Shown one piece after another: positions 37,771-47,241 of a stretch of 64,000 nucleotides of DNA. Below the pieces are notes generated by a model. That model had not been told where the DNA came from. It was given only the letters and a program-made list of their open reading frames with translations, and did no database searches. The first letter of the stretch is position 1. The number at the start of each line of letters is the position of its first letter. The translations under genes were made by a program, and so were the position numbers. Source of the stretch: Brevibacterium yomogidense (lineage in GTDB: Bacteria; Actinomycetota; Actinomycetes; Actinomycetales; Brevibacteriaceae); assembly GCF_016107685.1 (NCBI RefSeq), contig NZ_JABASY010000009.1, forward strand, positions 1 to 64,000, in the 5' to 3' direction.

Positions 37771-39398
37771 TGAACAAGCCCGTCGCCATCGGAGCTGTCC
37801 TGATGCTCCTGATCCCTCTCCTGGTGATCATCATCGCCACAGGCGGCGGCGAGTGCGACGTCACCGGCGGAGGCGAGGGTGGCGACGATTCCGAAGTCGG
37901 CAAGAACGTTGACCCCGAAGACATACCTGTCGAGAGCGTCGGCCCCTACAGCAAAGACCCGCAGTTGATAAACGCCGCACTGATCATGAACGCGGCCGCC
38001 GACGCGGAGCTGAGCGAGAAGGCTCAGATCATCGGCATCATGACTGCGATCGGTGAGAGTGCACTGCGCAACCTCGACCACGGCGACGCAGCCGGCCCCG
38101 ACAGTCGCGGGCTGTTCCAGCAGCGGGCCGAGGGCTGGGGAAGTGAGGAAGAGCGCATGGACCCCTACGTGGCCGCCCAAGGCTTCTTCGGCATCGGTGA
38201 CCACGCCGAATCAGACGGCCTGACCGACGTCGAGGGGTGGGAAGACATGGAACTGACGCTGGCGATCAACAAGGTCCAGCGCAACGCCGACCCGTACCAC
38301 TACGAGCAGTACGAAGAGGCCGCCCGCGACATCGTCGAAGCGCTCAAAGACGTGCCACTCGCCCAGGGCCAAACCGGTCTTGGCGTGCCACCGGCGACCG
38401 CGCAGGTCACCGGCCTCCGTGGCCTCACAGCCCCGATGACAACGTCTCTCATGGCCCAGAGCAACCACGACGACGATATCTACGAGCAGCTCGACGAGAG
38501 CCTGGGACCGGTCAAGGCCCACGTTCTGGAAGCCACCACCGTCATCGCCACAGTCACCGACCACAACCCGGCCGATATTGGCGGCTACCGCGAAGGCGGC
38601 AACCGCGACCCCCACGGGCACCCCACCGGCCTGGCTGTCGATTTCATGGTCCCGTTAACCGACGCAGGAAAGACACGCGGACAGGCGATAGCCGCCTACG
38701 CGATCGACAACGCTGAGCACCTGAACGTGAAGTACGTGATCTGGTACCAGCAGATCTACACCGTCGACCGGGCCGAGGAAGGCTGGCGCGACATGGAGGA
38801 TCGCGGAAGCGACACACAGAACCACGTAGACCACCCGCACATCTCCTTCACCCAAGAAGCCACCGGCGATCCCCGCGATGCCGATGAGGCACCGGCGATC
38901 CCCGGCGAGGACGGCGGAGGCATGGAGGAATGCGAAGAAGACAAAGGCGGCGGCGACCCTCCCCCCGGTGAGAACGAGCCGGGTCCGTGGGGAGACCACG
39001 AGAACGGGCGCGTCCCGGAGGATTCGCTGAAGTCGATTCCGTGGGCCCGCGGCGAGTCCCTCCGCACGGATGCCACCGATCAGCTGATCGAGATGAACAA
39101 CGCCTTCAAGGACGAGTTCGGCACTGACCTCGGCATCACTGATGCTTACCGCACGTATGCCGAGCAGGAATATCTCTACGAGACCAAGCCCGACGGCATG
39201 GCAGCCAAGCCCGGTACGTCGATCCATGGCTGGGCGCTGGCAGTCGATCTCGGCACAGGGGTCAACACGTTCGGCAGCCCCCAGCATGAGTGGATGCGTA
39301 AGAACGCCGGGAAGTACGGCTGGAAGCACCCCGACTGGGCGCAACAAGGCGGCAGCACACCCGAGGCATGGCATTGGGAGTTCAACGGTGTCGACTAA
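37770..39398 (+). CDS. Three-domain peptidoglycan hydrolase of the conjugation system
   Basis: 542 residues with an N-terminal membrane anchor (about 5-26). A lysozyme or transglycosylase-like region follows (IIGIMTAIGESALRN, DSRGLFQQR). The middle domain has NRDPHGHPTGLAVDFMV, and the C-terminal domain is an M15 VanY-type D,D-carboxypeptidase with SIHGWALAVDLG and EAWHWEFNG, the SxHGxxxAxD and WHW zinc motifs. VirB1-type enzymes locally open the cell wall for the channel. Two M15-like motifs in one protein are unusual. Confidence 0.85.
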   Translation: MNKPVAIGAVLMLLIPLLVIIIATGGGECDVTGGGEGGDDSEVGKNVDPEDIPVESVGPYSKDPQLINAALIMNAAADAELSEKAQIIGIMTAIGESALRNLDHGDAAGPDSRGLFQQRAEGWGSEEERMDPYVAAQGFFGIGDHAESDGLTDVEGWEDMELTLAINKVQRNADPYHYEQYEEAARDIVEALKDVPLAQGQTGLGVPPATAQVTGLRGLTAPMTTSLMAQSNHDDDIYEQLDESLGPVKAHVLEATTVIATVTDHNPADIGGYREGGNRDPHGHPTGLAVDFMVPLTDAGKTRGQAIAAYAIDNAEHLNVKYVIWYQQIYTVDRAEEGWRDMEDRGSDTQNHVDHPHISFTQEATGDPRDADEAPAIPGEDGGGMEECEEDKGGGDPPPGENEPGPWGDHENGRVPEDSLKSIPWARGESLRTDATDQLIEMNNAFKDEFGTDLGITDAYRTYAEQEYLYETKPDGMAAKPGTSIHGWALAVDLGTGVNTFGSPQHEWMRKNAGKYGWKHPDWAQQGGSTPEAWHWEFNGVD

Positions 39399-39428
39399 CA
39401 GCAGCGTTGGCGTTCGACAAGGAGTCAG

Positions 39429-40910
39429 ATGAACAACGAGTTCGATCCTCACGCGGTCCCACCGTTCCCGGTGTTCACGATTCGCCAGTCGCAGGACGGG
39501 ACAGACACGCTCGATGGTGTCCCCATCGAACCCGCCCACGATGAGGCCAGCCGACACCGCGCCGCGACCGACGCGGCCGCGCAGAAAGCCGCCCAGCAGG
39601 GCCATGACGCAGTGCGCGTGCGCGCCCACTTAGTGGGTGGCCGGAGGGTCGATTTCGTCGTCCGCACCACCGGCGAGGTCTACGACACCACCGCGCCGGA
39701 CGAGCCGGTGAAACCCAGTCGCAGGAAGCGTGCGTTCATCCTCACCGCAGTCGGCCTCACCGGAGCACTCATCCTCGGCGGCGGCGCCTTCGTCCTGGGC
39801 CACACCCTCTCAGCCGACGAACCGCAACCGGTCGCGGAAACCCCGACTCCCCCACCCGGATACGGCACCGACATTCCCGTCGGGCTGCCAGATACGTTCA
39901 CCACGACCGCCGCATGGATAGCCGAGGTTAACGACAAGGCCCTCGCCCGCGAGATGAGAGATGGACGCATCCTGACCCTGACCGCAGACCGCACGCTGGC
40001 CATCCTCGACCCTGCGACGGGCAAGGCGCAGTGGGTGGGAAGCAGCGCTCCCACCGACCTCGAGGAGGTCCACGAGACGACCTGGCAAGGCCGTCCGGTC
40101 CTGGCCTCCGCCTCCTCGCAGTCCCTGAGCCTCTGGCCCCTCGATGACGGCGAGGACCGGGCCGCACCTGTCACCGTCTCTCTGGAGGCCAGCGCTGATG
40201 TCACGTATGCAGGGACTGCTCCGTTGATCGATTTGGGCGACTACACCGTCCTTGCACCAGCTACCGAGACCCGTGACGCCAAGCGCGTCACGCTGCCACC
40301 GGGGGCCGTGCCTGCCGCGGTGGCCGATGGAGCGATCCGCTCCCTCACCGACGAGGCAGTCTGGAGTACGGACCCCGAGACGGAAGAACACGAGCAGGTC
40401 AGCCTCGATCCTCCGAAGGCAGCCGAGGGCTCACCCGACGAGGTCATCGGCCTGAGCCCCGATCATGTCCTCGCGCAGTGGGAGCAGAAAGGCTCGTCGA
40501 AGAGCACCTTGGCACTCATCGATCTGACCACCGACACAGTGGCAGCACACTCCACCCTCACACGACCACCCGCCGAGAACGATCCGCTCCTGACCGATGC
40601 AGACGCCCAGACCGCCGTCATCGGAGACGTGTTCGTCTCCTACGGCGACGACCCCGCACTAGTCGGACTGGAGGACTTCGATGCCACCGCGATTGACGGC
40701 CATCGAATCTACGGCACCGAGGACCGGACACCATTGACGGCGACCGTCACCGGCGACGGGCTCGAGGTCGAGGACTATCCGCTGTACTCCCCTGAGGATC
40801 CCAGCCCTGTTCTCGTCACTGACGGGGCGGCCTATGTCGTCCATACCCGCGTCGATCAGACATACCTCTACCGTGCAGATCGCACACCATCGAAGGAGCC
40901 GACACCATGA
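39429..40910 (+). CDS. Membrane-anchored protein with PQQ-like beta-propeller
   Basis: 493 residues. A 100-residue cytosolic part, a basic stretch SRRKRAF and one helix (about 101-122) precede an extracellular domain of about 350 residues with repeated strands (GRILTLTADRTLAILDPATG, VLASASSQSLSLWPLDDG, LIDLTTDTVAAH) like a beta-propeller. Starts 30 bases after the hydrolase gene and overlaps the ParA-like gene by four bases. Function unknown; probably a cell-envelope component of the transfer machine. Confidence 0.7.
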   Translation: MNNEFDPHAVPPFPVFTIRQSQDGTDTLDGVPIEPAHDEASRHRAATDAAAQKAAQQGHDAVRVRAHLVGGRRVDFVVRTTGEVYDTTAPDEPVKPSRRKRAFILTAVGLTGALILGGGAFVLGHTLSADEPQPVAETPTPPPGYGTDIPVGLPDTFTTTAAWIAEVNDKALAREMRDGRILTLTADRTLAILDPATGKAQWVGSSAPTDLEEVHETTWQGRPVLASASSQSLSLWPLDDGEDRAAPVTVSLEASADVTYAGTAPLIDLGDYTVLAPATETRDAKRVTLPPGAVPAAVADGAIRSLTDEAVWSTDPETEEHEQVSLDPPKAAEGSPDEVIGLSPDHVLAQWEQKGSSKSTLALIDLTTDTVAAHSTLTRPPAENDPLLTDADAQTAVIGDVFVSYGDDPALVGLEDFDATAIDGHRIYGTEDRTPLTATVTGDGLEVEDYPLYSPEDPSPVLVTDGAAYVVHTRVDQTYLYRADRTPSKEPTP

Positions 40911-42264
40911 TCACCATTAGTCTCGATGACAAGGGGCAGGGCATCGTCACGCTGCCCACTCGGACCGTCCAGATTCACGGTGCAGGTCTGGCAGATGGCC
41001 GTAATCAAGCCATCGGAGTAGTGGCGACCTACGCCCGCGAACTCGGCGGACCAGCCTCCGCGACTGCCGATAACGCGCGCCTGGTCATCCACCCAGACGG
41101 TCGCGTCCACGAAGAACCCAAGAGCGCAGCACCGGCACCGGCACAACCAGTCGAGGACACCCAGACGCTTCCCGCAGTGCCAGCTGCCGAGGCTACGCCG
41201 GTCCCGTCGAGGCCGCACCAGCCACCCGTCGAGGCCCAGTCGGCCCCGGCCGGCGACTACCCCACACTCCTGCTCAACCCCGCTCCCACTACAGCGCAGG
41301 CCCCGGCGCAGCACACCCAGCAACCGGCGACCACTCCCCCACGCAGCGGCAGCTTCGTGCGTGAAGAGACGCCTGCGCCGAGGCAGGGAATGCAGTCGGT
41401 CGTCTACAAGATGACCGGAGGGCTGTGGAACCTTGGCCCTGGGCAGACGGAGCGCTACAAGGACGAGCTCCACCAGCGCGCCGCGAAGCAGATCACCGGC
41501 ACCCGGAACGTGACGTTCATGTGTCTCAAAGGCGGCATCTCCAAGACCAGCACCACACTCGGAGTCGGCCTGACACTTGCAGAGCACCGCCCGACTCAGT
41601 GCTGGCCATCGGCGCCAACCCTGATGCCGGTGACCTCGCAGACCGAGCCCTGTCCCATGAGCAGGTCGAAGCGGTCAGCCCCCGCACGATCACCGACCTC
41701 GTCCACGCCATCGAGGCCGATCAGATTCACAACCTCACCGACCTCAACCGGTTCACCCAGACCAGCGGTCGGCTCCACCTGATCGCCGGCGAACAGGACC
41801 CTGACGTGTCGGAGTCCCTCACCGCCGAGGAATACATCAGTGTCCGCGACGTCGCTGACCGGTTCTACCCCATCACGCTGACCGACTGCGGCACCGGAGT
41901 CACGCATCCAGCGATGAAGGGGATCCTGGAAAACGCCCAGCAGCTTGTCGTGGCATCCGGGTGGGCTGTGACCGGCGCCAAGCGCGCTGAGCGCACGCTG
42001 ACATGGCTCCACCAGGCTCACAACGGCGCGTATGCTGAACTAGCGCGCAATGCCGTTGTCGTACTGACTGACACTGGCACCACGAGCAAGGCCATCGATC
42101 GTGATCAGATCGTGGAAACCCTCGGTTCACTCTGCCGAGCAGTCCACGTCGTTCCGTTCGATCCCGCAGTGGCCAAGGGTGACCTTGTGCGGTTGCCGGA
42201 CCTGACACCGCAGACCCGGCAGGCTTACCTCGAAGTGGGTGCCACGATCATTGACGCATTGTGA
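40907..42264 (+). pseudogene. ParA/MinD-like ATPase gene with a frameshift
   Basis: Frame 1 (from 40907) gives a beta-grasp-like N-terminal region, a Pro/Ala linker and the P-loop MCLKGGISKTSTTLGVGLTL, a changed Walker A with Ser in place of Gly. At about 41591-41594 coding moves to another frame, which continues VLAIGANPDAGDLADR to the stop at 42264. Adding one G at CCG/AC restores HRPDSVLAIGAN, so a single-base loss is implied. Joined length would be about 452 residues. Sequencing error, a true pseudogene or programmed frameshift are all possible. It lies in the rightward T4SS operon. Confidence 0.75.
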
Positions 42265-42297
42265 CCGACATTCGCCGACGAGAGCCAAAGGACGACG

Positions 42298-42621
42298 ATG
42301 CCGCCTTCCTCAGACGATTGGATCGCCGACCTCCGGCAGCTTGCCGGAGGCGAGCAGCGCCTGCGAGTCCTCGCCGTCCTCGCCGCACAGCCGGAACCGG
42401 TCTTCCACCGCCAAATCGTGGACGCACTCGAAGAACGCGGTCACCGCATTCATCCCACGGGTCTGGGAAAGATCCTGCGCGAGCTGGAAACGTTCGGCTA
42501 CATCACCGGCGACCTAGCCCAAGAGCTGCGGCACGGACGCACCGTGCGCTACACGATCAACCACGATGCCGTCGCCGCCGTTCTCGACGCCGCCCGGAAT
42601 GGCCTCGACCCCTCCCGGTAA
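42298..42621 (+). CDS. Winged-helix DNA-binding protein
   Basis: 107 residues. The pattern LRVLAVLAAQPEPVFHRQIV, GLGKILRELETFGYITGD and GRTVRYTINHDAV reads as a winged helix, with the wing at the end, as in ArsR- or MarR-like regulators. It follows the ParA-like gene by 33 bases. It could control the T4SS operons, for example through the dyad at 37131-37149; that is inference. Confidence 0.65.
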   Translation: MPPSSDDWIADLRQLAGGEQRLRVLAVLAAQPEPVFHRQIVDALEERGHRIHPTGLGKILRELETFGYITGDLAQELRHGRTVRYTINHDAVAAVLDAARNGLDPSR

Positions 42622-42649
42622 AACGGGGCAACACGCGCCTCATGAATCT

Positions 42650-42663
42650 CAATTGCCAAATTG
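42650..42663. promoter_or_regulatory. Short dyad CAATT-GCCA-AATTG
   Basis: A five-base inverted repeat around GCCA lies 22 bases before ATG 42685. Its place suggests an operator for the RHH-like protein, but the arms are short and could occur by chance. Confidence 0.35.
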
Positions 42664-42684
42664 CGTTCCTGTAGTGTGGGGCAT

Positions 42685-42924
42685 ATGGCGAAGCCAGGAC
42701 CCAAACCCAGAGCCGACCGCGCAGATCGGCCGATTGCCTATCGGCCGCATGTGAAGGTCGAATCCGCGCTCAAAGCACGTGCGGAGGCCGCAGGCATGTC
42801 GTGGGCCGAATATACCGAGTACATCGTCGCCCAGGCCTTGGGCCTGCCCGACTTCGCCCCACAGCCGACCACCAATTCCAATCACGGCCAGGAGGCACTG
42901 CTGCCCGACCCGCTCAGCCCATAA
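42685..42924 (+). CDS. Small RHH-like plasmid protein
   Basis: 79 residues from ATG 42685. A basic start (MAKPGPKPRADRADR) is followed by the strand AYRPHVKVESALKARAEA and a helix GMSWAEYTEYIVAQALGL, compatible with a ribbon-helix-helix fold, then a disordered tail. It lies just ahead of the putative replication initiator, where copy-control repressors are often found. The function is a guess. Confidence 0.6.
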   Translation: MAKPGPKPRADRADRPIAYRPHVKVESALKARAEAAGMSWAEYTEYIVAQALGLPDFAPQPTTNSNHGQEALLPDPLSP

Positions 42925-42963
42925 AAAAATTAGCCCCCCGCGGGGCCTAATCCGCGAGGGGCT
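42924..42963 (-). terminator. Rho-independent terminator for leftward transcription
   Basis: Arms AGCCCC (42932-42937) and GGGGCT (42958-42963) enclose a GC-rich loop that can pair further. On the reverse strand the stem is followed by AATTTTTTTAT, a good U-tract. There is no leftward gene to its right before the replication-type gene at 43025, so it may end an antisense RNA. On the forward strand it has no U-tract. Confidence 0.7.
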
Positions 42964-43024
42964 GAAGTATGCGGGAGAGCTAGCTACCAACTAGTTTTCT
43001 CCGCTGAATCCGAAAGGACTCTGC

Positions 43025-44119
43025 TTGCCTAAGCTGAGTTCAGGATACCGCACACCCGAAAGCGGGTCTACTCCCGCCCTGTCCGCGTGTCCTGAAGAAC
43101 CCCCAATCCACACGTCGTGGGCACCTGAGACGCCTGAAGGCGCATACTCAGACGTCCCCTGCTGGCGCTCACGCCGCCAGTGGATGCAAGCACTTGCTCG
43201 TGCCCTCGTCACAGACGCTGGCCGAAAGCAGCTGGCGACAAAGAAGCTGGGACGACACACCCTCCTGCGTGTCGCAGACTGCGATGCCTCCTACGCCGAT
43301 GTGAAGACCGGCCGCGAACTGCGCACCGCTCACGAGACCGTGGCGCAGAAGCTCGATCTCACCCGGGACACGGTGAAGCATGCCCGCCGGATCCTCACCC
43401 GCCTTGGTTTCATGCGCACGGTTCTGGAAGGTCGCTACCTCACCACCGCTGAACGCCAGCAGGCCCGCGCAGCACATGGAGGCATGCAGCTGCGCATCGC
43501 CTCGACGCGCGCACTGACCGTTCCGCATGAGTACGCGGAAGAGACCGTCTCCACCCCCCTAGTTCGTAGAACTAAGGTTCTACGTCTCTCTCACCTTGGT
43601 AATTACTCACCAACGCGCGCGCAGGGCGCGCCCGAGGGAGCCGCTTCGCGGCGAGCAACGATCCGAAAGAAGAAGGCGCTTCCGGCGGCGAGTTCGCGGG
43701 CACGGCACCTGGCTCGTCGTCTCATGCGAGAGCTGAAAGGCATCTTCCACCAGTGCAGCCGGCCCGCAGAGCTGGCGCGAGTCCTCGACGCGACGCCCGA
43801 GGCGCTGGTCCTGTCCCCTAGGCAGCTGGTCGATGCGCTCGACTCCCGCAATGTCGCGCTGGGACAAGACGCACTCACCCACGTGAGGAATCCTGCTGGA
43901 TGGCTGAGACGAGCACTCCCGGTCGCCCTGGCCGTGCGCGAGACCACCCCTGCCCCTTCAGGATCACGGCCACGGCCCACCTGGGATCCTGTAGCGCAGC
44001 GCGAGAGTGCCGCACGGGCGAAGGCAGCGCGGGAGACTCCCGCTGGCCGCGCCGAGGTGGCCGCGGCTAAGGCCGCCATCCAGGCATTGCGATCACCCAG
44101 CCGTGTCTGGGCAGCATGA
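43025..44119 (+). CDS. Putative plasmid replication initiator (winged-helix protein)
   Basis: 364 residues from TTG 43025, preceded by GAAAGGA. The N-terminal half contains a helix-turn-helix region (TAHETVAQKLDLTRDTVKHARRILTRLGF). A basic middle segment (RRATIRKKKALPA, RARHLARRLMRELKG) and an Ala/Arg-rich C-terminus follow. Helicase or polymerase motifs are absent. Its place behind a small RHH gene and a leader with hairpins and a reverse terminator resembles a controlled rep gene. A second HTH regulator role cannot be excluded. Confidence 0.5.
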   Translation: MPKLSSGYRTPESGSTPALSACPEEPPIHTSWAPETPEGAYSDVPCWRSRRQWMQALARALVTDAGRKQLATKKLGRHTLLRVADCDASYADVKTGRELRTAHETVAQKLDLTRDTVKHARRILTRLGFMRTVLEGRYLTTAERQQARAAHGGMQLRIASTRALTVPHEYAEETVSTPLVRRTKVLRLSHLGNYSPTRAQGAPEGAASRRATIRKKKALPAASSRARHLARRLMRELKGIFHQCSRPAELARVLDATPEALVLSPRQLVDALDSRNVALGQDALTHVRNPAGWLRRALPVALAVRETTPAPSGSRPRPTWDPVAQRESAARAKAARETPAGRAEVAAAKAAIQALRSPSRVWAA

Positions 44120-44153
44120 GACGCTGAGAGCGTCGGACTTCGAGGAGGAGCCC

Positions 44154-44699
44154 ATGGTAGCGAATGAATCGTCAGATTCGATCATCCATACTCTGCAAGC
44201 GCAGGCCAACAGTCTTCCTGTAGGCGATTGGGAAGCTCACAGGGACCTTGCCCAGGTCGCAGTGGAGAATGGACTCGCCGCGCAGGTCGAGCAGACGTTC
44301 TCCAACGACGCCTCTGACCCCGAGCCCCTGACACACCGCACCACCGTGCACCCAGCCGATACTCCCGCCCTCGGGAGCCAACCCGTTGAGCACACCGAAG
44401 AAGGACCGATGGGAGACACCGTCTCGACTGAGACCTTCACCCCGCAGAACCCGACTGGCTACTTCGGAGCACGCACCCCGTGGGAAGACTCCCCCAACCC
44501 CGGTCCGGACAGCAGTGGCCCACCCCTCCGGGAAGCGCCGCGGCGGGACCAGTACGCAGAAACGGTGAACACTCGAAACCGACTCTTCACCGGTATGACC
44601 ACGAACACCCCAACTGCGAAGCCGACAGCGGAGTTTCAGCAGCGCCACCGAATCCAACAGCAGACCCCCGCTGATGGAGGCCGCGAACGCGGTCAGTGA
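44154..44699 (+). CDS. Hydrophilic protein of unknown function
   Basis: 181 residues from ATG 44154 (GAGGAGGAG site). No hydrophobic segment; Pro, Thr, Glu and Asn are abundant and most of the chain looks disordered. A short helix IIHTLQAQANSL is near the start. It follows the putative replication gene by 34 bases and probably shares its transcript. No family recognised. Confidence 0.6.
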   Translation: MVANESSDSIIHTLQAQANSLPVGDWEAHRDLAQVAVENGLAAQVEQTFSNDASDPEPLTHRTTVHPADTPALGSQPVEHTEEGPMGDTVSTETFTPQNPTGYFGARTPWEDSPNPGPDSSGPPLREAPRRDQYAETVNTRNRLFTGMTTNTPTAKPTAEFQQRHRIQQQTPADGGRERGQ

Positions 44700-44895
44700 A
44701 AAGGAGCCGGCTGTCCGTGCAGTCGTCCGGTGTGGCCAGTTCGTGTGACCGGGTGCAGATTCCCGTGGGGTCACTAATGTCTGTACTAGCCGTGGCGAAG
44801 CACAAAGAGAACACCCATGAACGAGCTGCCAGCGACCCCGGCCCACTCTCGAAACGACCAGCACCTATAGAACTAGTGCTCTATACAGTTGCGAT

Positions 44896-45298
44896 GTGCT
44901 CACTTCCGAAGAGGTCCGCGAACGTCTCGCCTGGAACTCCAAGCCTCTCGCATCCGCGCGGTCTACCACCGATCGATGGGCGAAATCATCTTTTTCCGCC
45001 TCACCTTCAAAGATGCTCCGGAGTTCACCATCACCGAAGCCGTGGACGCAGAGACTGTCACCATCGTCAGCCCACCGCCACTGTCGAGGACGTGGAAACG
45101 GAACGCGACGACAATGCCGCCCGCGCCGAGAAGGCAGAGCAAGAGTGCGACACCGCCGTATCCGAGCGAACCGAGGTAACGGCCCGTGCTGACCACACTG
45201 AGGACCGGACCACGACCGCCGAAGCGGAGCGTGACCGCGTTGTAGGGCAGGTGAGCGCGCTTATCGCGCGGATCCCCGAAAGTGACAGGGAGAAGTGA
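44896..45298 (+). pseudogene. Remnant coding for a coiled-coil protein in three frames
   Basis: Three plausible coding pieces follow each other in different frames: VLTSEEVRERLAWNSKPLAS from GTG 44896, then EIIFFRLTFKDAPEFTITEA near 44978-45060, then a charged coiled coil (RDDNAARAEKAEQECDTA) up to the stop at 45298. Two frameshifts would join them. I do not recognise the family. It converges on the methyltransferase remnant with 13 bases between the stop codons. Confidence 0.4.
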
Positions 45299-45311
45299 AC
45301 TGCGGGTGAAC

Positions 45312-47087
45312 CTACCTCCGAGGGGTGACCAGTGCTTGATACGCAGGGAACAGCAGCTCTAGCCGTTGCTTCTCCGAATTGGAGTCGACGGGGTGCCCCG
45401 AACGCCTTATCGACCTCTGTATCGAGAGCATTGTGGGCCTTTTGGAGGCTCGTGTTCGCACCCATGAGATACGGGTCGTATAACTCCGCTAGCGACTGGT
45501 CGGGGCGTTTAGCTCTGGCCGCCACGACCTTCTTCCCTGCTTCGATGATCCGGTCACGTGCCACGCCATCGAGCGCAGGGGCGGGGAACGTGTTCCACGT
45601 GACCGTGTTGGAGAAACGTAGGCGTGACTCGAGTCGACCGCCAACTGTCCTCTGCCAGGTAATGAACATGGAGGACGAAATCAATGCGAACAGGAGCCCA
45701 TCTTCATCGGGGGCGAGGAAGGCTGCGTCGCCGCAGATAACCTTGGCTTCCAAGCGAGAGGCAGTCCAGTATCGGCGGTTTTCTGTGACGTGCCGAGGGA
45801 TGCAGAGATACGGCGTGTGAGGAACATGCCGGCTCGGCCTGAACAGGTGCGGGATGTGCTGAAGGTTGTACGCATCCCCAGTTATTTTCTGCTTAGAACG
45901 CCATCGACGACAGGCTTCGATCGTCTCTTGGAGTTGCTTAGATGCCTTTAAATCGGCCTGGGGGAGGTCCTCAAGCCACAGGCACCACCGTTCCGTGCCG
46001 TAGAGCAACTCAGACGTCCCCACGAAGCGCCGAAGGTACTTCGCTGCCACGGGGTCTTTGCCAAACCCTCGCTTGCCTTCCTTGGCTTTGAACACGAGGT
46101 GCCCTCCGTCGGCTGGCATGGAGCCATATCGAACGGGAGGGATTGTGGGGCGAAAGCGGTTTTGTCGTTGCCTTCACCATAAGGTCGGGACCGTCGATGA
46201 GGTATGCGTTCACGCCGGTAACGACGCGTTGTGGCACTGGTTCCCCGTGCACGTTGGGATAGTCCCAAAGCTGTTGTCGGGCTGAAGGGGCTTTGGTGAA
46301 GCCGACTATGACGCAGTGGACGGCAGCCTTACCTGGAGCTTCGGAGTCCCACGCGAAGGTGCGGTGAGCGAACTTGATCTTCCACCCTTCGCGATAGAGC
46401 GGGCCGAACAACGCCGGGACAGGCAATCCTTGAGTGATGCTATTGGTGGTTACGTAGGCGAACTCCCCGGGCCGTGTGGCTAGGAGATCCTTGGTTTTCG
46501 CGTGCCAGCCTGTTACATAGTCCAGTCGCCCGCTGACGTCTTCACCCCATGCAGTGTTGAGGTCTTCTGCTTGCTCTGAGTTTCGCGTGTAGTGGCCGAG
46601 GAATGGAGGGTTGCCGAAGATGAATGTCTTACCAGGAGGGGTCGGTAGCTCACTGCTCCAATCCAGACGAAGAGCGTTTCCATGCGTGATCTTCGCGGTG
46701 AGGGTGATGGGTAGTCGCTCCGGCGCCTGACCTGTACGAGCCGCGAGCTCGCGGTTGGCCTGATGGTCGACGAGGAACATCGCGGTTTCCGCGATCTTCG
46801 CCGGCCACCAGTTCAGTTCGAAGCCGAAGAATTTGTCGATGGTCAGCATCTGATCCATCGTCACATCGAGAGCACCCGTCGTAGCTCCCTCGCGCTTGCG
46901 TCGCTCGACGATCAGATCCGTCTCGATCTCTCGGAGCTGCGCGTAGGCGACGTTGAGGAAGGTCCCCGCACCGCAGGCAGGGTCAACATAGATGTTCGAC
47001 GCGATCTCTTCCTGCAGGCGACGGAGAGGCCCTGTCTGCTCCGTGTCTGCGATGAGGCGATCGGCCTTCTTACGGTACTCAGCAACC
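45312..47087 (-). pseudogene. MmeI-like DNA methyltransferase, 3' fragment
   Basis: The reverse strand encodes the catalytic and specificity parts of a class I SAM-dependent DNA methyltransferase: motif I VDPACGAGTFL and motif IV FGNPPFLGHY are intact. Frame breaks occur near 46135-46143 (one extra base in a G run; frame 2 resumes PVRYGSMPADGGHLVF) and near 45375-45392, before the usual C-terminus SEKQRLELLFPAYQALV that ends at 45312. Homology stops at about 47087; the preceding part of the gene lies at 48719-48919. These enzymes methylate adenine and often also cut DNA. Confidence 0.85.
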
Positions 47088-47241
47088 GATGGAAAGTACA
47101 CCAAACGGGTGAGCGCCCAGATCACCCGAACCGATTGGTTCAGGTCCACGCACCCGGGTTGCGTGGCCGGCGGGAGGCACTGAGCATCTGAATAGATGAG
47201 GTGCGCCGAGCTGAGCGTCGTAGCGGGACCCGAAGTACCTG

